Shown here: in pieces, positions 18,511 to 27,944 of the stretch
How positions within the stretch are numbered: position 1 is the stretch's first letter
How the letters are laid out: each line of letters opens with the position of its first letter
Assembly: GCF_030462475.1 (NCBI RefSeq)
Contig: NZ_JASMRZ010000009.1
Span: 1-64,000 of the forward strand
Direction: 5' to 3'
Length of the DNA stretch: 64,000 nucleotides
Source: Variovorax sp. CAN15
GTDB lineage: Bacteria > Pseudomonadota > Gammaproteobacteria > Burkholderiales > Burkholderiaceae_C
Made by a program: the position numbers and the translations under genes
The notes under the pieces: generated by a model
What the model was told of the DNA's origin: nothing
The model's database searches: none
Seen by the model: only the letters and a program-made list of their open reading frames with translations

Positions 18511-19416
18511 CTAGCCGCCCTTGTTGTCCATCGCCGAGCGCAGCCCGTCGGAGAGGAGGTTGAAGGAGATCGAGGTGACGAAGATCATCACGCCCGGCAG
18601 CGCGGCCACCCAGGGCTGCACGTAGATGGCGGTGCGCAGCGTGTTGAGCATCAGGCCCCACTCGGGCTCCGGCGGCTTCACGCCCAGGCCCAGGAACGAC
18701 AGGCCCGAGGCCAGGATCATCGACACCGCGATCAGGCTGGTGGCGTACACGAAGATCGGCCCGAGCACGTTGCCCAGCACGTGCACCCGCACGATGGTGA
18801 AGGCCCCGGCGCCCGAGGCCCGCGCCGCCTCCACGTAGTCGCGCGTGCGCACCTGCGTGGTCACGCTCTCGGCCACCCGCGCGATCTGCGGAATGAAAAC
18901 GATGGTCAGCGAGATCAGCGAATTGACCACCCCCGCGCCCAGGGTGCCCGACAGCGCGATGGCCAGCAGCACCGAGGGAAAGGCGTAGAACACGTCGATG
19001 GTGCGCATGACGAGCGTGTTGGTCAGGCCGCCCGCGTAGCCCGCGACGATGCCGATCACCGTGCCCAGGACGAAGGCGCAAAGCACCGGCGTGATGCCGA
19101 TGAAGAGCGACAGCCGCGCGCCGACGATCAGGCGCGAGAGCATGTCGCGGCCCAGTTCGTCGCTGCCCAGCGGCAGGCCTTCGGTGCCGATGGGCTTGAG
19201 GCGCTTGAGCATCGACGACTGGTAGGGGTCCGACGGCGCGAGCCAGGGGCCGAAGATGGCGAGCGCGATCAGCAGCAGCACGACGACGGCGGCACCGACG
19301 GCCACGGGGTCGCGCCGCAGGCGCAGCCAGACCGAGGCCCAGTAGCCGCGCGAGCGCTGCTGCGCCGGCAGGGGCTCGGCCGCGATGGCGGAAGAGGCGG
19401 GAAGCACGGAGGACAT
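18511..19416 (-). CDS. Peptide-type ABC transporter permease (DppC-like)
   Basis: A 301-aa inner-membrane permease with an N-terminal OppC-type transmembrane segment (PVAVGAAVVVLLLIALAIFG), the conserved LGSDELGRDMLSRL and an EAA loop (YVEAARASGAGAFTIV). It forms the translocation channel with the DppB-like permease encoded just upstream in transcription order. Confidence 0.92.
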   Translation of the reverse strand: MSSVLPASSAIAAEPLPAQQRSRGYWASVWLRLRRDPVAVGAAVVVLLLIALAIFGPWLAPSDPYQSSMLKRLKPIGTEGLPLGSDELGRDMLSRLIVGARLSLFIGITPVLCAFVLGTVIGIVAGYAGGLTNTLVMRTIDVFYAFPSVLLAIALSGTLGAGVVNSLISLTIVFIPQIARVAESVTTQVRTRDYVEAARASGAGAFTIVRVHVLGNVLGPIFVYATSLIAVSMILASGLSFLGLGVKPPEPEWGLMLNTLRTAIYVQPWVAALPGVMIFVTSISFNLLSDGLRSAMDNKGG

Positions 19417-19456
19417 GGCGTGGGGCTCTTTTCTTCTTCTCTTTTCCTGTGGCTCT

Positions 19457-20410
19457 TCAGGCCCGCGCGATGCGCGGATCGAGCAGGGTCTGCAGCACGT
19501 CGACCAGCAGGTTCAGCACGACGAAGAACAGCGCCAGCACCAGGATCGTGCCCTGCAGCAGCGGCAGGTCGCGCTGGAAGATGGCGGAGTTCAGCAGGAA
19601 GCCGGTGCCGGGCCAGGAGAACACCGTCTCGATCAGGATCGAGCCGCCCAGCAGGTAGCCCAGCTGCAGCCCCATCACCGCCAGCGCCGTGGGCGCCGCG
19701 TTCTTCACCACGTGGCGGAACACGCCGGCGTGCGTGAGTCCCTTGGCGCGCAGGCCCATGATGAATTCCTGCTCGAGGATGTCGGCCACCAGCGCGCGCA
19801 CCGTTCGCGCGACGATGCCCATGGGTATCACCGACATGGTGAGCGCCGGAAGCAGCAGGAACTGCAGGTGCGCCCAGTCCCAGGCCCAGTCGTCCGAGCC
19901 GCTGGGCCCCGCGCCGGTGGCCGGCAGCCACATGAGCTGAGACGAGAACACGATCACCATCACCATGCCCAGCCAGTAGTGCGGCACGCTCACGCCCAGC
20001 ACCGAGAACACCGAGGCCGCCCGGTCGACCCAGGAGCCGCGGAAGTAGCCCGCCACGAAGCCGAAGAGGCAGCCCAGCACGAAGCCGATGAAGGTGGCCA
20101 CCACCGCGAGCCGCAGCGTGTTGCCCACGGCGGTGAACACCTCGCCGGCCACCGCGCGGTTGCTGGCGATGGACACGCCCAGGTCGCCGTGCAGCGCGCG
20201 CCACAGCCACATGGCGAACTGCTCGGGCAGCGAGCGGTTGAAGCCGTACAGCTCGCGCAGCTGCGCCTGCAGCTCGGCGGAGGCATCGGGCGGCAGTATC
20301 GATACCAGCGGATCGCCCGGCGCGATGTGCACGAGCAGGAAGCACACGAGCGCCACGCCGATCATGATCGGCAAGGCGTAGAGCACGCGGCGCAGCAGGT
20401 AGGCGAGCAT
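19457..20410 (-). CDS. Peptide-type ABC transporter permease (DppB-like)
   Basis: A 317-aa permease. It starts MLAYLLRRVLYALPIMIGVA, has the periplasmic IAPGDPLV motif and the EAA-type loop GLRAKGLTHAGVFRHVVKNA. It is the first membrane gene after the binding-protein gene and follows it by about ten bases. Confidence 0.92.
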   Translation of the reverse strand: MLAYLLRRVLYALPIMIGVALVCFLLVHIAPGDPLVSILPPDASAELQAQLRELYGFNRSLPEQFAMWLWRALHGDLGVSIASNRAVAGEVFTAVGNTLRLAVVATFIGFVLGCLFGFVAGYFRGSWVDRAASVFSVLGVSVPHYWLGMVMVIVFSSQLMWLPATGAGPSGSDDWAWDWAHLQFLLLPALTMSVIPMGIVARTVRALVADILEQEFIMGLRAKGLTHAGVFRHVVKNAAPTALAVMGLQLGYLLGGSILIETVFSWPGTGFLLNSAIFQRDLPLLQGTILVLALFFVVLNLLVDVLQTLLDPRIARA

Positions 20411-20420
20411 CGGGGGCTCG

Positions 20421-22082
20421 TCAGTCCATGCTCATCGTGGCGATGTCGATGAACCAGCTCCTGGGCTGCACCACGTTCTTCACCTTGGCGGAGATGGCGC
20501 GTGGGCCCACGTCGTGCGCGATCCACACGAAGGGCGCGTCGTCCACGATGTGGGCGTGCAGCTTCGCCAGCGCGGCGTCGCGTGCCTTCTCGTCGAAGCT
20601 GGTGCGCGCGTCGGCCACCAGCTTGTCGACCTCGGGGCTGCCGTAGTAGCCCCAGTTGTTCGACACCGGCGGGAAGGCCTTGGTGCTCACGAAGCGCACC
20701 ATCGCGAAGAACGGGTCCATGGCCGCGAAGCTGATGTTGACCGCGTTGGCGCCGTTGGCCGAGGGGTCCTTCGCGCCCTTGCGCCAGTTGGTGAAGAGCG
20801 TGTTCCATTCGATCACGTCGAACTGCACGTCGAAGTAGCACTGCTTGAGCGACTGCTGCGCGAACTCGTTCATCGGCAGCGGCTGCATCTGGCCCGAGCC
20901 CGAGGCCGAGATCTGCACCTTCACCTTGATGGGCTTGGCGGCCGAGTAGCCGGCCTGCGTCATCAGCGCCTGGGCGGCCTTCACGTCGTACCGGATGTCG
21001 AAGGTGGGCTTGCCGAACCACGGGTGGCCAGGCGGCACCGTGCCCTTGGGCTCGGCCATCATGCCGCCCAGCAGCTGCTTCATGCCGGCGCGGTCGATGC
21101 ACAGGTTGGCGGCCTGGCGCACGCGCTTGTCGAGCCAGGGCGAGCCTTCGGCGAACGAGAGCTGCCAGGGCCACACGTGGGGCTGCGCGTTCGAATAGAT
21201 CTTGAAGCCGCGCTGCGTGATCTGCGCCATGGCGTCGGGCGCGGGCGCCTCGATCCAGTCGACCTGCCCGCCCAGCAGCGCCGCGGTGCGCGCATTGGCC
21301 TCGGGCATGGGCAGCAGCACGACCTTGTCGATCTTCGGCACGCGCCTGGCGTCCCAGTACGCCTTGTTGGCGGCCAGCTCCAGCCGCTCGCGCGCCACGA
21401 AGCGCGTGACCTTGAACGGGCCCGAGCCGGCGGGGTCGGCGGCGAAGGCGGTCCAGGCGGCCTTGGCCTTGTCGGCGGGCGTGGCGCCGGCGGCGGCGTC
21501 GAACTTCTTCTGCCAGTGGGCGGGCGAGGCCATGAACAGGTTCGTGAGGTTGATCGGCAGGAAGGCGTCTGGCTCGCTGGTGGTGAATTCGACCGTCGTG
21601 TCGTCGACCTTGCGCGCCGACCTGAGCGTGGGCATGCGCGAGGCCGTCACGCCGACCTGGCTGGGGTCGAACTGCACGGCCTCCTTGTCGAGCACCTTCT
21701 GCACGTTCCAGACGACCGCATCGGCGTTGAAGGCCGAGCCGTCGTGGAACTTCACGCCGGGGCGCAGCTTGAAGACCCACTTGGTCCTGTCCTTGGCGTC
21801 GACCGCCCAGGAGACGGCCAGGCCTGGAATCAGCACGCTGGGCGCGTCGGCCTTCGACAGGTCCCACTGCGTGAGCGAGTCGTAGATCGGGATGCCGGTG
21901 AAGCGGTTGCCCTCGAAGCCCTGGTCGGGCTGGCCCAGCGTGCGCGGAATGTCGGCCGCCGTCATGGCGATGCGCAGCGTTTTCTCCTGTGCCATCGCGT
22001 GGGGCGCGGCAAGCATCGTGGCGGCGAGCGCCGCGCAGGCGGCCAGGGGTTTCAGGAACAGGGCGGGGGCGGCACGCTTCAC
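20421..22082 (-). CDS. ABC transporter substrate-binding protein, SBP family 5 (DppA/OppA-like)
   Basis: A 553-aa periplasmic protein with a signal peptide (start GTG at 22082, GGAG six bases upstream, cleavage after APHAMAQ). The solute-binding family 5 pattern follows (LRPGVKFHDGSAFNADAV). It is the first gene of an operon encoding the permeases, ATPases and amidase. The ligand could be a peptide, ureide or other amide; the sequence does not decide. The GTG start is preferred because the only upstream in-frame starts have no signal peptide and no ribosome site. Confidence 0.9.
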   Translation of the reverse strand: MKRAAPALFLKPLAACAALAATMLAAPHAMAQEKTLRIAMTAADIPRTLGQPDQGFEGNRFTGIPIYDSLTQWDLSKADAPSVLIPGLAVSWAVDAKDRTKWVFKLRPGVKFHDGSAFNADAVVWNVQKVLDKEAVQFDPSQVGVTASRMPTLRSARKVDDTTVEFTTSEPDAFLPINLTNLFMASPAHWQKKFDAAAGATPADKAKAAWTAFAADPAGSGPFKVTRFVARERLELAANKAYWDARRVPKIDKVVLLPMPEANARTAALLGGQVDWIEAPAPDAMAQITQRGFKIYSNAQPHVWPWQLSFAEGSPWLDKRVRQAANLCIDRAGMKQLLGGMMAEPKGTVPPGHPWFGKPTFDIRYDVKAAQALMTQAGYSAAKPIKVKVQISASGSGQMQPLPMNEFAQQSLKQCYFDVQFDVIEWNTLFTNWRKGAKDPSANGANAVNISFAAMDPFFAMVRFVSTKAFPPVSNNWGYYGSPEVDKLVADARTSFDEKARDAALAKLHAHIVDDAPFVWIAHDVGPRAISAKVKNVVQPRSWFIDIATMSMD

Positions 22083-22300
22083 ATGGAACTCCGGTGAATG
22101 GATGGATGAACTGACCAAGGGATTCGTTCGAAGGAACCGCTCAAGCACGACATGTGCCAGCCGGCACGGGTAGCCGCTCGTGCGCACCTTTTGCCTCGCA
22201 TGGAAAAATTCCTGCATTCCCGCGAACCGTTTGGCGGGCGCGATGCCTCTTCATGTCCGAGGGTCTTCCTCAACACTCAAGAAGGATCGAAGGAATCACC

Positions 22301-22519
22301 ATGCTCTACGCAAAGAATCTCCCCGGCTGGGAACGCGCGCTGCGCATCGCCATGGGCCTCGCTGGCTTCGCTTTCGCCGCCATCGGCTGGAGCACCGCCG
22401 GCTTCGGGCTCGCCGTGGCCATCGCCCTCATGGGCGCGATGCTCGCGCTGACCGGCCTGTTCGGCTTCTGCCCGATGTGCGCCATGGCCGGGCGCAAGCT
22501 CGACGGAAAAGGGCGCTGA
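22301..22519 (+). CDS. YgaP-like (DUF2892) small inner-membrane protein
   Basis: A 72-aa protein with two predicted helices (IAMGLAGFAFAAIGWSTAGF and VAIALMGAMLALTGLFG) and a conserved FCPMCAMAGR. This is the DUF2892 / YgaP transmembrane family, sometimes fused to rhodanese domains. The CxxC could be redox-active. GAAGGA lies before the ATG. It leads a tight gene string with an ECF sigma factor three bases downstream. Confidence 0.82.
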   Translation: MLYAKNLPGWERALRIAMGLAGFAFAAIGWSTAGFGLAVAIALMGAMLALTGLFGFCPMCAMAGRKLDGKGR

Positions 22520-22522
22520 GCC

Positions 22523-23065
22523 ATGGCCTCCGGCACCGACCGCACCGGCCTGATCCACGCCGCGCAGACCGGCGACCCGGCCGCCATCGCCAGCCTGCTC
22601 GCGGTCTGCCAGGCCGACGCGCGCCGCTACGCCGGGCGGCACTGCCAGGCCAGCGACGTCGACGACGCGGTGCAGGAGTCGCTGCTGGTCATCGTGCGCA
22701 AGGTCCGGGGGCTGAAGGCCGCGGCGGCGTTCTCGTCGTGGCTCTTCACCGTGATCCGGCGCGAATGCCTGAGGCTGCAGCGTGCGATGTTCCGCCACGA
22801 TCCGCTCGACGATGAAGTCGCCGAGCGGCAACTGGCCAGCCGGGGCGATGCCGCGCTGCGGCTGGACCTGACCCACGCGCTGGAATCGCTGCCCGCGCAC
22901 TATCTCGAAGTGGTGCTGCTGCGCGATTTCGAGGAGCTGACCATCGCGGAAATCGCCGAGCGCCTCGGCGAGCCGGCGGGCGCCGTGAAGAGCCGGCTGC
23001 ACCGCGCCCGTTCGCTGGTGCGGGAGTACCTTCTGGGGGCCGATGCGACAATCGGCCCGCAATGA
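22523..23065 (+). CDS. ECF-family RNA polymerase sigma factor
   Basis: A 180-aa sigma-70 relative with region 2 ([20 protein letters not shown]) and region 4 ([20 protein letters not shown], then the [23 protein letters not shown]). No anti-sigma gene is adjacent; the only candidate partner is the 72-aa membrane protein just upstream. Its stop overlaps the pyrC start (ATGA), so pyrC translation is coupled to it. The regulon is unknown. Confidence 0.9.
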   Translation: MASGTDRTGLIHAAQTGDPAAIASLLAVCQADARRYAGRHCQASDVDDAVQESLLVIVRKVRGLKAAAAFSSWLFTVIRRECLRLQRAMFRHDPLDDEVAERQLASRGDAALRLDLTHALESLPAHYLEVVLLRDFEELTIAEIAERLGEPAGAVKSRLHRARSLVREYLLGADATIGPQ

Positions 23066-24093
23066 CAGACACCCTCACGATCACCCGCCCCGACGACTGG
23101 CACCTGCACGTGCGCGATGGCGCCGCCCTCGAAGCCGTCGTTCCCCACAGCGCCCGCCAGTTCGGCCGCGCGCTGATCATGCCGAACCTGCGCCCCCCCG
23201 TGACCACCGCCGCGCAGGCCGTGGCCTACCGCGACCGCATCCGCGCCGCGGTGCCCGCGGGCACGGGCTTCGAGCCGGTGATGTCGCTCTATCTCACCGA
23301 CAACCTGCCCGCCGAGGAAATCGCGCTGGCAGCCGTTGCCGGCGTTCGCGCGCTCAAGCTCTACCCGGCAGGCGCCACCACCAACAGCGATGCCGGCGTG
23401 ACCGACATCCGCAAGACTTACAAGACGCTGGAAGCCATGCAGAAGCACGGCCTGCTGCTGCTGGTGCACGGCGAGGTGACCGACCCGGCCATCGACCTGT
23501 TCGACCGCGAGGCCGTGTTCGTCGACCGCGTGATGATCCCGCTGCGCCGCGACTTCCCCGAGCTCAAGGTGGTGTTCGAGCACCTCACCACCAAGGAAGG
23601 CGCCCACTACGTGCGCGACGCCGGCCGCTTCACGGCAGCCACCATCACGGCGCACCACCTGCTGTACAACCGCAACGCCATCTTCACCGGCGGCATCCGC
23701 CCGCACTACTACTGCCTGCCCGTGCTCAAGCGCGAGACGCACCGCGTGGCGCTGGTGGAGGCCGCCACCAGCGGCAGCGACCGTTTCTTCCTGGGCACCG
23801 ACAGCGCGCCGCACCCGGCGCACCTGAAGGAGCACGCGCTGGGCTGCGCGGGCTGCTACACCGCGCTCACCGCCATCGAGCTCTACGCAGAGGCCTTCGA
23901 CAACGCGGGCGCGCTCGACAAGCTCGAAGGTTTCGCGAGCTTCCACGGCCCCGACTTCTACGGCCTGCCGCGCCACACCGACACCATCACCCTCAAGCGC
24001 GAGAGCTGGACCGTGCCCGAGACCGTGCCCTACGGCGACGCCACGCTCAAGCCGCTGCGCGGTGGCGAGACCGTCAACTGGAAGCTGGCATGA
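23062..24093 (+). CDS. pyrC: Dihydroorotase
   Basis: A 343-aa type II dihydroorotase. Zinc ligands His14 and His16 are in [10 protein letters not shown], the carboxylated Lys99 is in [14 protein letters not shown], and the catalytic aspartate is in FLGTDSAPH. It interconverts carbamoyl aspartate and dihydroorotate in pyrimidine synthesis. It overlaps the sigma factor gene upstream and the NYN protein gene downstream by four bases each. Confidence 0.97.
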   Translation: MTDTLTITRPDDWHLHVRDGAALEAVVPHSARQFGRALIMPNLRPPVTTAAQAVAYRDRIRAAVPAGTGFEPVMSLYLTDNLPAEEIALAAVAGVRALKLYPAGATTNSDAGVTDIRKTYKTLEAMQKHGLLLLVHGEVTDPAIDLFDREAVFVDRVMIPLRRDFPELKVVFEHLTTKEGAHYVRDAGRFTAATITAHHLLYNRNAIFTGGIRPHYYCLPVLKRETHRVALVEAATSGSDRFFLGTDSAPHPAHLKEHALGCAGCYTALTAIELYAEAFDNAGALDKLEGFASFHGPDFYGLPRHTDTITLKRESWTVPETVPYGDATLKPLRGGETVNWKLA

Positions 24094-24905
24094 CGGTCCC
24101 CACGCTTCGCGTGATGGTGCTGATCGACGCCGACAACGTGTCGGCCGAAGTCATCGAGCAGGCGGTGCAGCGCACCATGGACGAATACGGCGCCATCCAC
24201 GTGCGCCGCGCGTACTGCAACGCCGAGATGGCGGTGAACCGGCAGGCGCTTTTCAAGCGCCTTTCTGTGCGGCCGATGGTGAATCTGTCGACCGGCAAGA
24301 ACAGCACCGACATCGCGCTTGCGGTCGATGCCATCGACCTCGCCATCGCCGAGCGTCCCGACGTGGTGGTGCTGGTGTCTTCCGACTCCGACTTCGCGCC
24401 GCTGGTGATCCGCCTGCGCGAGAAGGGCTGCCGCGTCTGCGGCATCGGCCAGCAGGGCAAGACGGGCGAAGAGACGGTCGGCATCTACGACGCCTTCACC
24501 GACATCGCCCACAACGCGGTCGCCAAGCCGGCAGCCCGCACGGTGCCCACGAAGAAGACGGCCGCTGCCAAGACCACGCGCGCCAAGGCAGCGCCCGCAG
24601 CGAAGAAGACTCCGGCGAAGACGGCGCGCAAGACCGCGGCGAAGGCCGCCAGCAAGGCCGAGCCTCCGCAGGAACTGCGACAACAGCCGCAGCCATCGGA
24701 GGCAGCCGAGTTCATCCTCCAGGCAGCTCCCGCGCTGCGCAGCGGCAAGGACGTGCCGCTCAACGACGTGGCCAAGGCCCTGCGCACCGCCGGCCTGCTC
24801 GGCAAGAACAGCAGCTCGCTCAAGCTCTTCGAGAAGCTTCCGGCGGAGTTCGTGCTGATGCAGCACCCGGACCGCATCCGCTGGACCGGCGCCTCCGCGC
24901 CTTGA
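24090..24905 (+). CDS. NYN-domain (PIN-like) RNase with C-terminal OST-HTH/LOTUS domain
   Basis: A 271-aa protein. The N-terminal NYN nuclease domain (about 1-145) keeps the acidic residues in [21 protein letters not shown] and [12 protein letters not shown] lysine/alanine-rich, histone H1-like linker (about 150-200, repeats of [12 protein letters not shown] type) follows. An OST-HTH-like domain ends it ([18 protein letters not shown]). Such proteins are thought to cut or bind RNA. The ATGA overlap with pyrC shows coupling. Confidence 0.85.
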   Translation: MTVPTLRVMVLIDADNVSAEVIEQAVQRTMDEYGAIHVRRAYCNAEMAVNRQALFKRLSVRPMVNLSTGKNSTDIALAVDAIDLAIAERPDVVVLVSSDSDFAPLVIRLREKGCRVCGIGQQGKTGEETVGIYDAFTDIAHNAVAKPAARTVPTKKTAAAKTTRAKAAPAAKKTPAKTARKTAAKAASKAEPPQELRQQPQPSEAAEFILQAAPALRSGKDVPLNDVAKALRTAGLLGKNSSSLKLFEKLPAEFVLMQHPDRIRWTGASAP

Positions 24906-25663
24906 CCCTGCCGGCGATCGACTGGACGCAGCCCTGGCTCGCGCCCTATCGTGCCGACGGCGAGGCGGCAGCGCAGGCCGTCGCGCGCGGCGACGGCTGC
25001 GTGGCGGCCGCCCTGCGGGGCATCGGGTCCGGATCGGCCCCCGACTTCGTGAGGCAGCACGAACTGCCCGCCGGGCAGGCCTACGAGGCCCACATCTTCC
25101 AGACCCGCACGGTCCCGACCCGTGACAACCTGCACGACTTCTTCAACGGCCTGGTCTGGCTCGCCTTTCCCCAGGCGAAGCGACGCCTGAACGAACTGCA
25201 GGCCACAGCGATCGCCCGCGACGGCGTCGGTGCCACGCGCGGGCCGCTGCGCGACGCACTCACGCTGTTCGACGAGAACGGCGCGCTGCTCGATGCGCCG
25301 CCGGCGCTGTGGCGGGCGCTGGTCGCGCGCGACTGGCAGACGCTCTTCGTCGAGCAGCGCGGGCTGTGGAGCGAGGCGCGGCTGGTGCTCTTCGGACATG
25401 CGCTGCTCGAAAAACTCGTCACGCCGCGCAAGCCCATCACCGCGCACGTGCTGCTGCCGGTGCAAGGCGAAGCCGCGCCGGCGGCGCTCGACGACGCGCG
25501 TGTGGCGCGGGCGCTCGACCCGGAGCATCTCGGACGCAAGCCCTTCGTGCCGCTGCCGGTGCTCGGCGTGCCCGGCTGGTGCGCCGACAACGAGGTAGCG
25601 CGGTTCTATGACGATCCGCGGGTCTTCAGGCCCTTGGCTGGTCGGGGAATACCGGGAGCCTAG
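24902..25663 (+). CDS. DUF3025 family protein
   Basis: A 253-aa protein starting at a TTG that overlaps the preceding stop (TTGA). The conserved core NLHDFFNGLVWLAFPQAKRR and LFDENGALLDAP identify DUF3025, a proteobacterial family of unknown function. It ends the pyrC-containing gene string. Confidence 0.82.
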   Translation: MTLPAIDWTQPWLAPYRADGEAAAQAVARGDGCVAAALRGIGSGSAPDFVRQHELPAGQAYEAHIFQTRTVPTRDNLHDFFNGLVWLAFPQAKRRLNELQATAIARDGVGATRGPLRDALTLFDENGALLDAPPALWRALVARDWQTLFVEQRGLWSEARLVLFGHALLEKLVTPRKPITAHVLLPVQGEAAPAALDDARVARALDPEHLGRKPFVPLPVLGVPGWCADNEVARFYDDPRVFRPLAGRGIPGA

Positions 25664-25788
25664 AACTTTTGCTCCTATCATGGCTCCACCCGGCTGCCGC
25701 CGACCGGAGCTCCCAGAACACACACAACACCCAGGGCTTCCATGCCGCGAACCGCCTGAAAAACGGCTTGAAAACGGCTTGAAAACGG

Positions 25789-25814
25789 CTTGAAGGGGGC
25801 CTCGGGGCCCTCAT
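25789..25814 (+). promoter_or_regulatory. Sigma32-like heat-shock promoter of htpX
   Basis: CTTGAA (25789-25794) and CCCTCAT (25808-25814) are separated by 13 bases, close to the sigma32 consensus CTTGAA / CCCCAT. The -35 box is the last of three head-to-tail copies of an 11-base unit GAAAACGGCTT (25757-25794). The site lies about 35 bases before the htpX start, and htpX is a classic heat-shock gene. Confidence 0.6.
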
Positions 25815-25847
25815 CTGGGTGGCAGGTTTCCCCACGGAGAATTCAAC

Positions 25848-26723
25848 TTGAAACGTATCCTTCTGTTTGTCCTGACCAACGTGATGGTCGTCGCGGTGCT
25901 CGGCGTGGTCGCCAGCCTGCTCGGCGTCAATCGCTTCCTCACGGCCAACGGTCTCAACCTGGGCGCGCTGCTCGGCTTCGCGCTGGTGATGGGTTTCGGC
26001 GGCGCGATCATCTCGCTGCTCATCAGCAAGCCAATGGCCAAGTGGACCACCGGCCTGCACATGATCGACAACCCCCAGACGCCCGACGAGGCCTGGATCG
26101 TCGGCACCGTGCGCAAGTTCGCCGACAAGGCCGGCATCGGCATGCCCGAGGTCGGCATCTTCGAAGGCGAGCCCAATGCCTTCGCGACGGGCGCGTTCAA
26201 GAACTCCTCGCTGGTGGCGGTGTCCACCGGCCTGCTGCAGAACATGACGCGCGAAGAGGTCGAGGCCGTCATCGGCCACGAGGTGGCGCACATCGCCAAC
26301 GGCGACATGGTCACCATGACGCTCATCCAGGGTGTGATGAACACCTTCGTCGTGTTCCTGTCGCGCGTGATCGGCTATGCCGTCGACAGCTTCCTGCGCC
26401 GCGGCGACGACCGCTCCTCGGGCCCCGGCATCGGCTACTACGTGAGCACCATCGTGCTCGACATCGTGCTCGGCTTCGCCGCCGCGATGGTGGTGGCCTG
26501 GTTCTCGCGCCACCGCGAGTTCCGCGCCGACGCCGGCGCCGCCGCGCTCATGGGCCAGAAGCAGCCGATGATCAACGCGCTCGCCCGCCTGGGCGGACTG
26601 CCGGCCGGCGAACTGCCGAAGGCGGTTGAGGCGATGGGCATCACCGGCAGCATCGGCAAGCTGTTCGCCACGCACCCGCCGATCGAGGAGCGCATCGCCG
26701 CGCTGCAGAACGCGCAGCGTTGA
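25848..26723 (+). CDS. htpX: Membrane zinc metalloprotease HtpX
   Basis: A 291-aa M48 protease. Two N-terminal membrane helices precede the zinc site [13 protein letters not shown] (His144, Glu145, His148), and the third ligand is in [13 protein letters not shown]. Two more hydrophobic helices lie between these. It degrades damaged inner-membrane proteins. The start is a TTG at 25848 with CGGAGA nine bases upstream. The sigma32-like promoter fits stress control, and a strong hairpin terminator follows the stop. Confidence 0.95.
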   Translation: MKRILLFVLTNVMVVAVLGVVASLLGVNRFLTANGLNLGALLGFALVMGFGGAIISLLISKPMAKWTTGLHMIDNPQTPDEAWIVGTVRKFADKAGIGMPEVGIFEGEPNAFATGAFKNSSLVAVSTGLLQNMTREEVEAVIGHEVAHIANGDMVTMTLIQGVMNTFVVFLSRVIGYAVDSFLRRGDDRSSGPGIGYYVSTIVLDIVLGFAAAMVVAWFSRHREFRADAGAAALMGQKQPMINALARLGGLPAGELPKAVEAMGITGSIGKLFATHPPIEERIAALQNAQR

Positions 26724-26760
26724 GCGGGGCGGGCCATCCGGCCCGCGCGGATCGACAAAG

Positions 26761-26792
26761 AAAAAGCCGCCACGTCACCGTGGCGGCTTTTT
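26761..26792. terminator. Bidirectional intrinsic terminator
   Basis: AAAAAGCCGCCACG and CGTGGCGGCTTTTT form a perfect 14-base inverted repeat around the loop TCAC. It ends the htpX transcript, and its A-run also makes it work for the convergent proQ-like gene. Confidence 0.92.
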
Positions 26793-26837
26793 CATTTGGA
26801 GGCAGGCGCAGTGCGACGAGGGTGTCGGCTTTCCGGG

Positions 26838-27824
26838 TCAGCCCGCGGCCGGGGTTTCGGGGGGCGCCGGGGTCTCCGCGGCTTCGGGCGTCGCCGTGGC
26901 CTGCGGTGTTTCCGAGGTTTCCGGCGCTTCGGGCGCTTGCGGCGCAGCGGCGGCCGCCTCGCGGTCGGCGCGCGCGCGTTGCAGGGTGCGCGTGACATCG
27001 GCCTGCGTCATGCCGTACATGTCCGCGAACTCCTTCTCGCTGCGCCCGCTGGCCTCGAAGGCGCGCAGCAGCGCTTCGCGCTTGGCGGCCTGCTCCGCGA
27101 GCTGGGCGAGGGCTTCGTCGAGCACGGCGTTGTTGTTCGCGTCGCGCGAGCGCACCAGCACGGCGTAAGCCTCGCGGTCCAGGCCCGAGGCTTCGACGGC
27201 ACGGGCCAGGCGGGCCACGAGCTGCGGGCGCAGGTCTTCGCCGGTACGCTGCGAGCGGCGGCGGTGCAGTTCGAGGATGGCGTGGTGCACATGCTCGGGC
27301 GCGACCGGCTCGGCGACGTTGCCGTCGAGGTCATGGCGCGGATGGCCGGCGGCCACGCTCTCGAGGTAGCGGGTCGAGCGTGCATGCAGGCCCATCGCCA
27401 CCTTCAGGTCTTCGGCCTTGAAGTCGTCGGGGTGGCGGGCGATCAGCTCCTCGTACACACCGAGCTTCAGCGGCAGGAAGCGCGCGCCGAAGAGGTTCGG
27501 GTACAGCTCGAACAGGCGCTCGAGCGCCGGGTGCACCTTGCGTTGCGGGCGCGCGGGTTGTTGCGGCTGTTGCTGTTGCTTCTGCTGAGAAGGCTGCTGC
27601 CGGCCCTGCGCCTGCTGCGGCTTCTTCGGCTTGCGCTGCTGGTGCTGTTGCTGCTGCGGGGGGCGCTGCCTGGATTGCGCGGGGGCTTCCGCGGTGGCGG
27701 TTTCGGACGCCGTTGCGCCGTCCGTGCCGGCACGCAGGGCCTGCAGCTGCTGCGCCATGTCCAGGCGCTCGCCGCGGGGGCGGCGCGACTTGTTGTTCGG
27801 GTTGGCGGTGGTGGCTTCGGTCAT
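26838..27824 (-). CDS. ProQ/FinO-family RNA chaperone with glutamine-rich linker
   Basis: A 328-aa protein. The N-terminal third is disordered and rich in Gln, Pro and Lys (residues about 48-95). A ProQ/FinO RNA-binding domain follows (HPALERLFELYPNLFGARFL, then KVAMGLHARSTRYL). A second helical region contains FADMYGMTQADVTRTL, and a Pro/Glu/Thr/Ala-rich tail closes it. Family members bind structured RNA and mediate sRNA control. It is larger than E. coli ProQ because of the low-complexity ends. Confidence 0.85.
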   Translation of the reverse strand: MTEATTANPNNKSRRPRGERLDMAQQLQALRAGTDGATASETATAEAPAQSRQRPPQQQQHQQRKPKKPQQAQGRQQPSQQKQQQQPQQPARPQRKVHPALERLFELYPNLFGARFLPLKLGVYEELIARHPDDFKAEDLKVAMGLHARSTRYLESVAAGHPRHDLDGNVAEPVAPEHVHHAILELHRRRSQRTGEDLRPQLVARLARAVEASGLDREAYAVLVRSRDANNNAVLDEALAQLAEQAAKREALLRAFEASGRSEKEFADMYGMTQADVTRTLQRARADREAAAAAPQAPEAPETSETPQATATPEAAETPAPPETPAAG

Positions 27825-27944
27825 TCTGGAGATTCGGCGCGAGGGCACGAAAGCAGGAAGGTATTCAGTGGAGTGCGCTCGCGCGTGCGGCGCGGCGGGC
27901 GGAAGGGGGCGCTGGGCGCATTGTCGTTTCTGTGGTCGTCGTCG

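Noticed and set aside
23043-24905. A 620-codon frame running through pyrC into the NYN gene
   Set aside because: Only its last 271 codons (from 24090) are protein-like; the first part is pyrC read out of frame.
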